Assembly (NCBI GenBank): GCA_003223895.1
Contig: QHXD01000290.1
Span: forward strand, 1-5,641
Source: Acidobacteriota bacterium
GTDB lineage: Bacteria; Acidobacteriota; Terriglobia; 20CM-2-55-15
Length of the DNA: 5,641 nt
Reading direction: 5' to 3'
Shown here piece after piece: positions 1-5,641 of this stretch. The stretch's first letter is position 1. Every line of letters starts with the position of its first letter. The translations under genes were made by a program, and so were the position numbers. Below the pieces are notes generated by a model. The model had not been told where the DNA came from, made no database searches, and saw nothing but the letters and a program-made list of their open reading frames with translations.

Positions 1-1862
1 AGATTCCAAAAGATTTGCTCGAGCTGGTCGAGGACGTTTTACTCAATCGCCGGCCCGACGCCACCGAGCGCCTGCTGGCGTTCGCGGATTCGGTAAAGAA
101 GACCGGTAAGGCCGAGGCGAAAGAAGATGAATGGCGCGAAGGACCGGTGGAAGAACGCCTGAAACACGCGCTGATCAAAGGAATCGTCGATTACATCGAC
201 CAGGATGTCGAGGAAGCACGCCAGAAGTACCAGAAGCCGCTGAAGGTCATTGAAGGACCTCTCATGGGCGCCATGAGCGTTGTCGGCGATCTTTTCGGCG
301 CCGGCAAGATGTTTCTTCCACAAGTCGTCAAGAGCGCGCGTGTCATGAAGAAAGCCGTTGCGCAATTGATTCCGTACATGGAGGCGGATAAAGAAGAAGG
401 CGCACGCGCTCAAGGCAAGATACTGCTGGCTACGGTCAAAGGAGACGTGCACGATATCGGCAAGAACATCGTCGGTGTCGTGCTGGCATGTAATAACTAT
501 GAAGTGATCGACCTCGGCGTTATGGTGCCGAGCGACAGGATCCTCGCCGCGGCGCGCGAACGCAAAGTGGACATCGTCGGCGTGAGCGGACTCATCACGC
601 CGTCGCTCGACGAGATGGTTCACGTCGCTCAGGAAATGCGCCGAGAAGGCTTCGACGTCCCGCTGCTCATCGGCGGGGCCACGACGAGCCGAATTCATAC
701 CGCGGTAAAGATCGCGCCGGCCTACGACGAACCGGTTGTGCATGTCCCGGATGCGTCGAAGGCGGTTGGGGTTGTGGGAAATCTGCTGAACCCGAGCTTG
801 CGATGTGAATTCGCGGAAACCACGAAGCGTGAGCAGGAGTCCTCCCGCCAGGCTTACCTGAAACGCCAGACGCACGTGCCGCTGATCACTCTCGAAGAGG
901 CACGCCGGCGTAAATTCCCCGTCGATTGGCCGTCGCAGGGAAAGCCCCCAAAGCCGGCTTTCAGCGGCTTACACGTGCTGACGGATTTTCCGCTGATCGA
1001 AATCATCCCGTTTATCGACTGGTCACCGTTTTTTCACACCTGGGAACTGCGGGGCACGTATCCGAAGATTCTCGAGGACAGGGTCATAGGAACCAAGGCG
1101 AGAGAGCTTTATTACGACGCCCAGCAACTGCTTCGCAAGATCGTTTCCGGCCGGCGCCTGATGACGCGGGGTGTTTACGGATTCTGGCCTGCAAACAGCG
1201 TGGGCGACGACATCGAAGTGTACTCGGACGAATCACGCACCGGCGTCCTGGCTGTTTTTCATACGCTGCGCCAGCAAACGAAGAAGGCCGACAGCGAATC
1301 CAACTACGCCCTTGCGGACTTCATCGCGCCGAAAACATCAGGCATTGTGGATTACCTCGGGGGATTTGCCGTTACGGCGGGTGTCGGCCTGGCAGATATT
1401 TGCGCCGCATTCGAGAAGGACCACGACGATTACAACTCGATCATGGCGAAAGCGCTGGCCGACCGCCTGGCCGAGGCTTTTGCCGAACGGCTCCACAAAC
1501 AAGTCCGCGAAGAGTGGGGTTACGGAAGGGGTGAGCATCTCACGACCGAAGATCTCATCAACGAAAGATATCGAGGAATCCGGCCTGCCCCGGGTTATCC
1601 CGCCAGTCCGGATCATACGGAAAAACGAACACTGTTCGATCTGCTCCAGGCTGAAAACAACACGGATATTCAACTCACCGAAAGCTACGCCATGATGCCG
1701 GCGAGCTCCGTTTGTGGTCTCTATTTTTCCAATCCCGACGCGCAGTATTTCAGCGTGGGCAAGATTGATCGGGATCAGGTGAGAGATTACAGCGCTCGAA
1801 AGCAATTGGATACCGCAGTCGTCGAGCGTTGGTTAGGGCCGAACCTGGCATACGACCCGTAA
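1..1862 (+). CDS. metH: Cobalamin-dependent methionine synthase (MetH), C-terminal half, 5' truncated by window
   Basis: This cytoplasmic enzyme transfers a methyl group from 5-methyltetrahydrofolate through cobalamin to homocysteine, making methionine. The frame is open from base 3 to TAA at 1860-1862 (about 619 residues), so the true start lies upstream; the TTG at 15 is internal. The first residues match the MetH cobalamin cap domain (NRRPDATERLL). The lower cobalamin ligand motif DxHxxG (DVHDIG) is at 444-461 with its His at 450-452. A Ser 51 residues later, in TPSLDEM (codon 603), matches the E. coli His759/Ser810 spacing. The SAM-dependent reactivation domain follows: the FIDWSPFF block near 1012-1035, the RPAPGYP SAM motif near 1584, and a conserved AQYF tyrosine near 1740. 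The end, VERWLGPNLAYDP, is the normal MetH terminus. The homocysteine- and folate-binding modules are outside the window. I see no damage. Confidence -1.
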   Translation, partial: IPKDLLELVEDVLLNRRPDATERLLAFADSVKKTGKAEAKEDEWREGPVEERLKHALIKGIVDYIDQDVEEARQKYQKPLKVIEGPLMGAMSVVGDLFGAGKMFLPQVVKSARVMKKAVAQLIPYMEADKEEGARAQGKILLATVKGDVHDIGKNIVGVVLACNNYEVIDLGVMVPSDRILAAARERKVDIVGVSGLITPSLDEMVHVAQEMRREGFDVPLLIGGATTSRIHTAVKIAPAYDEPVVHVPDASKAVGVVGNLLNPSLRCEFAETTKREQESSRQAYLKRQTHVPLITLEEARRRKFPVDWPSQGKPPKPAFSGLHVLTDFPLIEIIPFIDWSPFFHTWELRGTYPKILEDRVIGTKARELYYDAQQLLRKIVSGRRLMTRGVYGFWPANSVGDDIEVYSDESRTGVLAVFHTLRQQTKKADSESNYALADFIAPKTSGIVDYLGGFAVTAGVGLADICAAFEKDHDDYNSIMAKALADRLAEAFAERLHKQVREEWGYGRGEHLTTEDLINERYRGIRPAPGYPASPDHTEKRTLFDLLQAENNTDIQLTESYAMMPASSVCGLYFSNPDAQYFSVGKIDRDQVRDYSARKQLDTAVVERWLGPNLAYDP

Positions 1863-1870
1863 ACGCGGGC

Positions 1871-1876
1871 TACAAT
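1871..1876 (+). promoter_or_regulatory. Possible -10 element (TACAAT) just upstream of the nuoBCD start
   Basis: TACAAT differs from the sigma-70 consensus TATAAT at one base and lies between the metH stop and the nuoBCD ATG. No good -35 hexamer is visible at 16-18 bases upstream. A transcript starting 6-7 bases past this box would begin about 3 bases before the ATG at 1886. That would make the mRNA nearly leaderless, which fits the lack of a Shine-Dalgarno sequence there. This is inferred from position only, and the match could be chance. Confidence -1.
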
Positions 1877-1885
1877 CAAAAGCTT

Positions 1886-4174
1886 ATGAGCGTCGCCGAA
1901 ATCGAGACCAAGCGGGATCACGAAAACTTCTTCCTCACCACCTACAGTTCGCTCGTCAACTGGGCCCGAAAGAGCTCGCTCTGGCCCTACCCCTTCGGGA
2001 CGGCCTGCTGCGCCATCGAGTTCATGGCCGTGGCGTCGGCGCACTATGACATCGCCCGTTTTGGTTCCGAAGTCGTGCGATTTGCGCCCAAACAGGCCGA
2101 TGTCCTGATGGTCCTTGGCACTATTAACGACAAGATGGGGCCGGTTTTAAAACAAATCTACACTCAGATGGCCGAGCCGAAGTGGGTGATTTCGATGGGG
2201 GCCTGCGCAACCTGCGGCGGCTTTTATCGCGCCTATCACGTGATGCAGGGTATCGACGAGATCATTCCTGTCGATGTCTATATCCCCGGCTGTCCGCCGA
2301 CGCCTGAAGCAGTCCTCGACGCGGTGATGAAGCTTCAGCAACAGGTCGAAAACGATACGCGTCTCTCCTACGAACGCCACCCCCGGCAGACACGGCTGAA
2401 AACACCTGAAATCGATGCCACCGTCCATGATCTCCAGGGACCGCCGCGCTCGCTGGTTCGGTTCCTCGAGGAAAACCAGGTCGTCCAGGGACCCATCGCT
2501 CAGGCTTTCAAGGAACGGTTTCCAGACGAACTGATCAGCATGCGCGAATTACGCGGGGATCTTTCGATCACAGTCAAGCGGGAGAGTTCCAAAGAAGTGC
2601 TACGTGCGCTCGAGAACGATCCGGCTTTCGATTTCAAGATGCTGCTGGACGTCACCGCCGTGGACTATCTCTCGGAGCGCGCGTCAAGGTACGACGTGGT
2701 CTACCATCTCCTTTCCCTCTCCAACAAACATCGATTGCGCTTGAAAGTTCCGGTTCCGGAAGACGACCCGACCATCGACTCGGTGATCGATGTCTGGAAA
2801 GGCGCGGACTGGTCCGAGCGGGAAGCTTACGACATGTTCGGCATCCAGTTTAAGGGCCACCCGGATTTACGGCGGATCCTGACGCACGCGCAGTTCGTCG
2901 GGCATCCCCTTCGGAAGGATTTTCCGCCGGGTCAGCGCACGCTGTGCACGGAAACCGTCGATTTGCCGGTCGTCGAACGTGCAAAGAAATATGCCGATTC
3001 CATGGGCCTGGCCCATCCACAGATCCTGAATGTCGGGCCGCAGCATCCCGCAATGCACGGCACTTTCAGATTACAGGTGGCCGTTGACGGCGAAAAAATC
3101 GTCGATGCCGATACCGAGATCGGCTATCTGCACCGGTGCTTCGAGAAGATGTCGGAGACGCACATGTATTGGCAGGTGATTCCCTTCACTGATCGCCTCA
3201 ACTACATGTCCGCCATGATGAACGGCGTAGCGTATGCGATGGCAGTCGAGAAAACGTTCGCCGTCGAGATACCGAAGAGGGCACAATACATCCGCGTGAT
3301 CCTCTCGGAGTTCAGCCGGATTGCGGACCACCTGGTCTGCATCGGCACGAACCTTGTGGACCTCGGCGCCATCAGCAATTTCTGGTACAGCTTCCGCCCC
3401 CGAGAAGAGATTTACGACCTTATCGAATCCTGCTGCGGCGGGCGCCTGACCGTGAGCTACGTTCGCATCGGCGGCGTGGCTGACGACATCCCGAAGGATT
3501 TCGTCACGCGCTCGCGCCAATTGCTCCAGAACATTCCAAAATACGTGGACGACATCGAGAAGATGAATCGCCATAACAAGATCTTCAAGATGCGTACCGA
3601 AGGAATAACGGCAATCTCGGCCGAGGACGCCATCGACTGGGGATTCACCGGTCCCGTGTTGCGCGCGGCAGGAGTTCCCTACGACGTCCGGAAGTGGTTC
3701 CCGAATTACGACTACGACAAGTTCGAGTTCGATGTGCCCGTGGGCGAGAGCGGTGACGTTTATGACCGGTACCTGGTACGGATCGAGGAAATCCGCCAGA
3801 GCCTTCGGATCATTAAACAGGCACTCGAGAATCTGCCCGAAGGCCCCGTGCAGATCGACGATCGGCGGATCAGCCTGCCGCCCAAAAAAGGCGTCTACTC
3901 GAATATCGAAGACCTGATGAATCACTTCGAGCTGATTCAGGACGGCATTCTGCCGCCCATCGGCGAGGTCTATTCTTACTGGGAAGCCGCCAACGGCGAG
4001 CTGGGTTTCTACCTCATCAGTGATGGCAGCAAACGCCCTTACCGGCTTCGCTGCCGCGGAACATGCTTCTACATTTTCCAGGCCTTCAATCACCTGGTGA
4101 AGGGCGGTTACCTCTCGGATGCTGTCGCGGCGCTCGGTTCTTTCAATATCGTGGCGGGTGAGCTGGAGAAGTAA
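1886..4174 (+). CDS. nuoBCD: NADH-quinone oxidoreductase subunits B, C and D fused in one protein
   Basis: This is part of the peripheral arm of complex I, where electrons reach cluster N2 and ubiquinone or menaquinone is reduced at the membrane interface. The 762-residue protein has three parts. Residues 1-165 are NuoB: the N2 cluster ligands are the tandem Cys41-Cys42 (TACCAIEFM), Cys107 (MGACA) and Cys136 (PGCPP); Cys110 is extra. Residues about 205-361 are NuoC, with its signature ERExxDMFGIxFxGHPDLRRIL at 311-332. Residues about 375-762 are NuoD: GPQHPAMHG ends the first quinone-site block with His391, and Tyr440 lies in DRLNYMS. The 49-residue spacing equals that of Thermus Nqo4 His38/Tyr87. 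The end IVAGELEK is a normal NuoD terminus. Linkers (about 166-204 and 362-374) are short and free of stops. ATG 1886 is chosen because NuoB homology begins there; an upstream TTG at 1829 would overlap metH. There is no Shine-Dalgarno site. NuoCD fusion is well known in E. coli; adding NuoB is less common. Confidence -1.
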   Translation: MSVAEIETKRDHENFFLTTYSSLVNWARKSSLWPYPFGTACCAIEFMAVASAHYDIARFGSEVVRFAPKQADVLMVLGTINDKMGPVLKQIYTQMAEPKWVISMGACATCGGFYRAYHVMQGIDEIIPVDVYIPGCPPTPEAVLDAVMKLQQQVENDTRLSYERHPRQTRLKTPEIDATVHDLQGPPRSLVRFLEENQVVQGPIAQAFKERFPDELISMRELRGDLSITVKRESSKEVLRALENDPAFDFKMLLDVTAVDYLSERASRYDVVYHLLSLSNKHRLRLKVPVPEDDPTIDSVIDVWKGADWSEREAYDMFGIQFKGHPDLRRILTHAQFVGHPLRKDFPPGQRTLCTETVDLPVVERAKKYADSMGLAHPQILNVGPQHPAMHGTFRLQVAVDGEKIVDADTEIGYLHRCFEKMSETHMYWQVIPFTDRLNYMSAMMNGVAYAMAVEKTFAVEIPKRAQYIRVILSEFSRIADHLVCIGTNLVDLGAISNFWYSFRPREEIYDLIESCCGGRLTVSYVRIGGVADDIPKDFVTRSRQLLQNIPKYVDDIEKMNRHNKIFKMRTEGITAISAEDAIDWGFTGPVLRAAGVPYDVRKWFPNYDYDKFEFDVPVGESGDVYDRYLVRIEEIRQSLRIIKQALENLPEGPVQIDDRRISLPPKKGVYSNIEDLMNHFELIQDGILPPIGEVYSYWEAANGELGFYLISDGSKRPYRLRCRGTCFYIFQAFNHLVKGGYLSDAVAALGSFNIVAGELEK

Positions 4175-4176
4175 TC

Positions 4177-4551
4177 GTGGTCTTCAATTACTACCGTGAC
4201 TGCCTGCTATCGGCAAAAGCCCTCGATCTGGTCCAGTTCGATTACGATTCCATCCGCCAGGTCGTTTCCGCCGAGCACCTCACCACTCCGGACACCTGGC
4301 TGGTCGATCCGGACGAATACGAAAAAAACGGCCGCATCCTTCGTGACAGCGAATCTCCTCGGATGCTCGCCTACTCGGCGAAAGACCGCGTCCTGTACGC
4401 CACGGATGGCTGCAACTCCTGCGCCCGGCATTTGCCTGCGAAACTCGAGTCGTTTTCGGCGGATCAGTTGAAAGTGTTCGCTGATGAGAATGAAATACGG
4501 CCCGAATTCCTGGGACATCTGGTCCGGTTAATGTTGCAAAACCCAAAGTAA
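4177..4551 (+). CDS. Hypothetical protein with a CxxC motif, coupled to nuoBCD
   Basis: I do not recognise this 124-residue protein. It starts at GTG 4177, two bases after the nuoBCD stop, with GGAG at 4165-4168 as a well-placed ribosome site eight bases upstream, so translational coupling is likely. It has no signal peptide or membrane segment and looks soluble and cytoplasmic. Visible features are an aromatic N-terminus (FNYYRDC), a W41-containing middle, a short strand-like block (RMLAYSAKDRVLYAT, about 62-76), a CNSC motif (Cys79, Cys82) followed by ARHLP, and an amphipathic C-terminal helical part. The CxxC could bind a metal or be redox-active; two cysteines plus nearby His85 are suggestive only. 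It lacks NuoE motifs and is not any standard complex I subunit. Its position suggests an accessory or assembly role for the NuoBCD protein, which is an inference from context. Confidence -1.
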   Translation: MVFNYYRDCLLSAKALDLVQFDYDSIRQVVSAEHLTTPDTWLVDPDEYEKNGRILRDSESPRMLAYSAKDRVLYATDGCNSCARHLPAKLESFSADQLKVFADENEIRPEFLGHLVRLMLQNPK

Positions 4552-4552
4552 A

Positions 4553-4813
4553 GCAGAAGAAACCACAAAGCGGAATGCCGGCGCCCAGGAAGTTCTCATT
4601 GACAAAAATCGAATTTGGCAAAAGCGCGTTGAAGCGCTGCTCATTCGGCAAATAATCGAAAGTCGGCGGCAGGCATCCGAGCAGCCCCTGGAAAATGTTC
4701 GTCGCGTTCAGATTGGCAATTCCGGCTGCAGCGCTCGTGCAGGCCGCGGGGGCGCCGCCCGTGAAGGCGAACGTTAAGCCGTTATCCGGACAAACCGACA
4801 ACCAGACTTCGTT
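4553..4813 (-). other. Gene-poor spacer with a coding-like minus-strand stretch, possible gene relic
   Basis: Between 4552 and about 4845 I find no intact gene, RNA gene or terminator. On the minus strand one frame is open from just after a TAG at 4814-4816 through the whole spacer. It reads like a secreted or outer-membrane protein: rich in G, N, F and A, few charges, with segments such as NLNATNIFQGLLGC and PNSIFVNENFLGAG. By my count 58 of 85 codons from 4801 down end in G or C, which is more than expected for random DNA of this composition. It has no ribosome site, a TTG as first start, and runs on antisense into the neighbouring gene. It is therefore at best a fragment of a lost gene. 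Chance remains possible. Confidence -1.
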
Positions 4814-4845
4814 CTACGGGCCGCGCTCCTGTCGGATCTTCGATG

Positions 4846-4865
4846 TAGAATGTTGCCAACGGAGG
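4846..4865 (+). promoter_or_regulatory. Possible -10 box (TAGAAT) and strong Shine-Dalgarno for the antitoxin gene
   Basis: TAGAAT at 4846-4851 resembles a sigma-70 -10 box; no clear -35 is seen. A start about seven bases downstream would leave a leader of roughly 16 bases containing GGAGG at 4861-4865, eight bases before the ATG at 4874. The ribosome site is strong and decides the antitoxin start at 4874 over an upstream TTG at 4850. The promoter part is weaker than the ribosome-site part. Confidence -1.
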
Positions 4866-4873
4866 TAGGATCA

Positions 4874-5063
4874 ATGAAGACAGCCAAAGAGGAGGTTCGC
4901 GACCTTCTTGAGAAGCTTCCCGACGACGCTTCGCTCGATGACATTCAGTATCACATCTACGTCTGTCAGAAGATCCAGGAGGGGGCTGGATGCCGCAGAG
5001 CGTGGACAGGTGATTTCCCAGGAGGAAGCTGAGCGACGGATGGCGCGGTGGATCGAGAAATAA
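4874..5063 (+). pseudogene. Type II antitoxin gene, frameshifted by one G in a G5 run
   Basis: This is the small upstream partner of a RelE/ParE-type toxin and would normally neutralise the toxin and repress the operon. Residues 1-37 read in the ATG frame (MKTAKEEVRDLLEKLPDDAS and on to QKIQEG), a helical, acidic antitoxin-like N-terminus. At GGGGG (4981-4985) the frame slips. Read on directly, it gives GAGCRRAW and a stop at 5030-5032. Dropping one G gives LDAAERGQVISQEEAERRMA and then RWIEK, ending at TAA 5061-5063. The restored 62-residue product has the usual antitoxin length, a charged helical C-terminus and the usual short overlap with the toxin start. I infer a single-base insertion; an assembly error in the homopolymer is the main alternative, and programmed slippage a remote one. 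No DNA-binding fold can be named with confidence. Confidence -1.
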
Positions 5064-5285
5064 CCTGGACTGATCCCGCCTGGGAGGACGTGGAGAATGC
5101 CGCAGATTACATCGCACAGAATTCCAAATTCTACGCGGCAGCGTTTGTCCAGGAGATCAAGGAAGCTGCGGCTTCGCTTGCCAACTTTGCCGAGCGAGGC
5201 CAGGTTGTTCCAGAGTTCGGCGACGAATCTATCCGGGAATTGTCTGACGCTCGTGCATGGAGCGCAGCGCCTTCGGAGGTTCTGA
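5048..5285 (+). pseudogene. RelE/ParE-family toxin gene with an internal out-of-frame deletion
   Basis: Toxins of this family are small mRNA interferases (RelE) or gyrase poisons (ParE) held in check by the upstream antitoxin. From GTG 5048, which overlaps the restored antitoxin end by 16 bases, residues 1-65 read as a normal N-terminal two-thirds: ITWTDPAWEDVENAADYIAQ, a second helix (YAAAFVQEIKEAAASLANFA), then PEFGDESIREL. Family members then have about 20-25 residues containing the YRLIY-type strand before an LVHGAR-like end. Here only about seven bases separate REL (ending 5242) from TLVHGAQRLRRF, which is encoded in another frame at 5247-5282 with a TGA at 5283-5285. The literal frame runs on with unrelated residues to a TAG at 5372-5374 inside the downstream hairpin. 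The missing strands normally carry functional residues, so the product is probably inactive. Choice between RelE and ParE is not possible from this sequence. Confidence -1.
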
Positions 5286-5313
5286 CTGGAACTGGTCCTC
5301 AGCAACCGGGGCC

Positions 5314-5376
5314 GGATAACACGCGGCTGGAGCGGACCGCTGAAAAACGCGGCCGCTCAGCCGCATCCCATTAGGT
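5314..5376 (+). repeat. attC-like imperfect hairpin (possible integron cassette recombination site)
   Basis: Left arm 5323-5340 (GCGGCTGGAGCGGACCGC) pairs with right arm 5349-5364 (GCGGCCGCTCAGCCGC) around an eight-base loop, TGAAAAAC. All 16 right-arm bases pair, and the left arm has two extra unpaired bases: one G (5329 or 5330) and A5336. Integron attC sites show exactly this: two extrahelical bases on the L'' side about six bases apart; in the aadA7 site they are C and A separated by six. The distance from the TAAC of the left core (5317-5320) to the first bulge is eight bases, as in aadA7. The right core reads ATTAGGT (5370-5376) against consensus GTTRRRY, so the invariant G is A; the left core GGATAAC keeps AAC but departs from RYYYAAC. 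It may be a degenerate attC. No T-run follows, so an intrinsic terminator is unlikely. Confidence -1.
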
Positions 5377-5420
5377 GCCTTCACTGACCACGAGAAGCAA
5401 ACAAATCAGGAATTATTACA

Positions 5421-5641
5421 ATGAAGGAGATAGAACCAATCAACCACTCTGGTGAGAAGAAAGAGATAGAACCAATCAAACACCCTGATGAGAAACTATT
5501 TCCCAAAAAGGATAAACTACCTCTTAAGGACTTCTTGGAGATCGTTGGGAAAGGTGCCGTTTACCTCTCTGTTGCCTGCTATTTGATGGGTTTCATCGTT
5601 GTGAACGCCCATTTCAATCGCTTCGGTTATTATTCTGTAAG
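5421..5641 (+). CDS. Hypothetical membrane protein, AT-rich gene, 3' truncated by window
   Basis: I do not recognise this protein; 73 residues are visible before the window ends. ATG 5421 is preceded by AGGA at 5408-5411, nine bases upstream, a modest ribosome site. The N-terminus is hydrophilic and highly charged, with two tandem 12-residue units (residues 2-13 and 14-25) and a lysine-rich stretch (FPKKDKLPLKDF). A hydrophobic segment follows at about residues 47-65 (AVYLSVACYLMGFIVVNAHF region), long enough for one membrane helix. The lysine-rich side would be cytoplasmic by the positive-inside rule. Base composition is about 40% GC (97 of 241 bases from 5401), far below the metH and nuo genes, and it sits just after an attC-like hairpin. 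Both points suggest horizontal acquisition, possibly as a cassette. The function is unknown. Confidence -1.
   Translation, partial: MKEIEPINHSGEKKEIEPIKHPDEKLFPKKDKLPLKDFLEIVGKGAVYLSVACYLMGFIVVNAHFNRFGYYSV
5424..5495 (+). repeat. Tandem 36-base direct repeat inside the AT-rich gene
   Basis: Two adjacent 36-base units (5424-5459 and 5460-5495) differ at five bases and keep the frame, encoding KEIEPINHSGEK then KEIEPIKHPDEK. Two of the five differences are silent (both AAG to AAA). This looks like a recent in-frame duplication of a disordered, charged segment. Confidence -1.

Noticed and set aside
39..875. Long minus-strand open frame (278 codons) opposite metH
   Set aside because: It is antisense to clearly conserved MetH sequence and its translation is rich in R, H and D with no family resemblance, as expected for a mirror of GC-rich coding DNA.
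1829..1885. Extended nuoBCD start at TTG 1829
   Set aside because: It would overlap the metH end by 34 bases in another frame, has no ribosome site, and the extra 19 residues do not look like NuoB.
3071..4093. Long minus-strand open frame (340 codons) opposite the NuoD part
   Set aside because: It lies entirely antisense to conserved NuoD; the composition is that of a complementary shadow and no ribosome site supports it.
4177..4551. Calling the gene after nuoBCD nuoE because of its position and cysteines
   Set aside because: NuoE has a four-cysteine 2Fe-2S pattern and a different length; here only one CxxC pair is present and no NuoE motif is seen.
4623..4638. AGCGC/GCGCT hairpin as a terminator after the nuo operon
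   Set aside because: The stem is only five pairs, no T-run follows, and it lies inside the coding-like minus-strand stretch.
4773..4779. GTTAAGC as an attC right core bounding the left side of a toxin-antitoxin cassette
   Set aside because: The heptamer fits GTTRRRY but no matching inverse core or two-bulge stem is found upstream; a seven-base degenerate match is expected by chance.
5323..5364. Hairpin as a rho-independent terminator of the toxin-antitoxin operon
   Set aside because: The stem is strong but is followed by ATCCCATTAGG with no run of T, and the one-sided bulges are better explained by an attC-like fold.
5048..5374. Taking the literal 108-residue toxin frame as an intact gene
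   Set aside because: Beyond residue 65 the translation is low-complexity and runs through the hairpin, while the expected family C-terminus sits in a different frame.

Overview
The window reads as a bacterial chromosome of moderately high GC, from an aerobic or respiring organism that has cobalamin-dependent methionine synthase and a type I NADH dehydrogenase. The fused NuoB-NuoC-NuoD gene and the general gene style would suit Acidobacteriota or a related environmental phylum. That placement is an impression and not a demonstration.

Region 1 (1-1862) is the C-terminal half of metH, entering the window already in frame. It covers the cobalamin-binding module and the SAM-binding reactivation domain. 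Region 2 (1886-4551) begins 23 bases later with one long frame in which NuoB, NuoC and NuoD are translated as a single 762-residue protein. Two bases after its stop comes a small translationally coupled gene of unknown function with a CxxC motif. No nuoA lies upstream and no nuoE-N follows, so this is a detached piece of complex I whose partners must be encoded elsewhere.

Region 3 (4552-4873) has no convincing intact gene. Its minus strand holds a coding-like open stretch that may be a gene relic, and a promoter and a strong Shine-Dalgarno site lie at its right end. Region 4 (4874-5285) is a RelE/ParE-type toxin-antitoxin pair in which both genes appear broken. The antitoxin has a one-base slip in a run of five G. 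The toxin seems to have lost an internal, out-of-frame block, leaving its C-terminal motif in another frame.

Region 5 (about 5314-5376) is a GC-rich imperfect hairpin. Its two unpaired bases on the left arm, their six-base spacing and the flanking TAAC/TTAGG boxes closely match the layout of an integron attC recombination site, although one core base deviates. Region 6 (5421-end) is the start of a markedly AT-rich gene (97 G+C of 241 bases from 5401) encoding a charged N-terminus with a 12-residue tandem repeat and one predicted membrane helix.

The left 4.5 kb is housekeeping DNA. The right 0.8 kb looks like accessory DNA: a decayed addiction module, a possible cassette boundary and a compositionally foreign gene. 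The most interesting hypothesis is that the right end is the edge of, or a stray from, a gene-cassette array.
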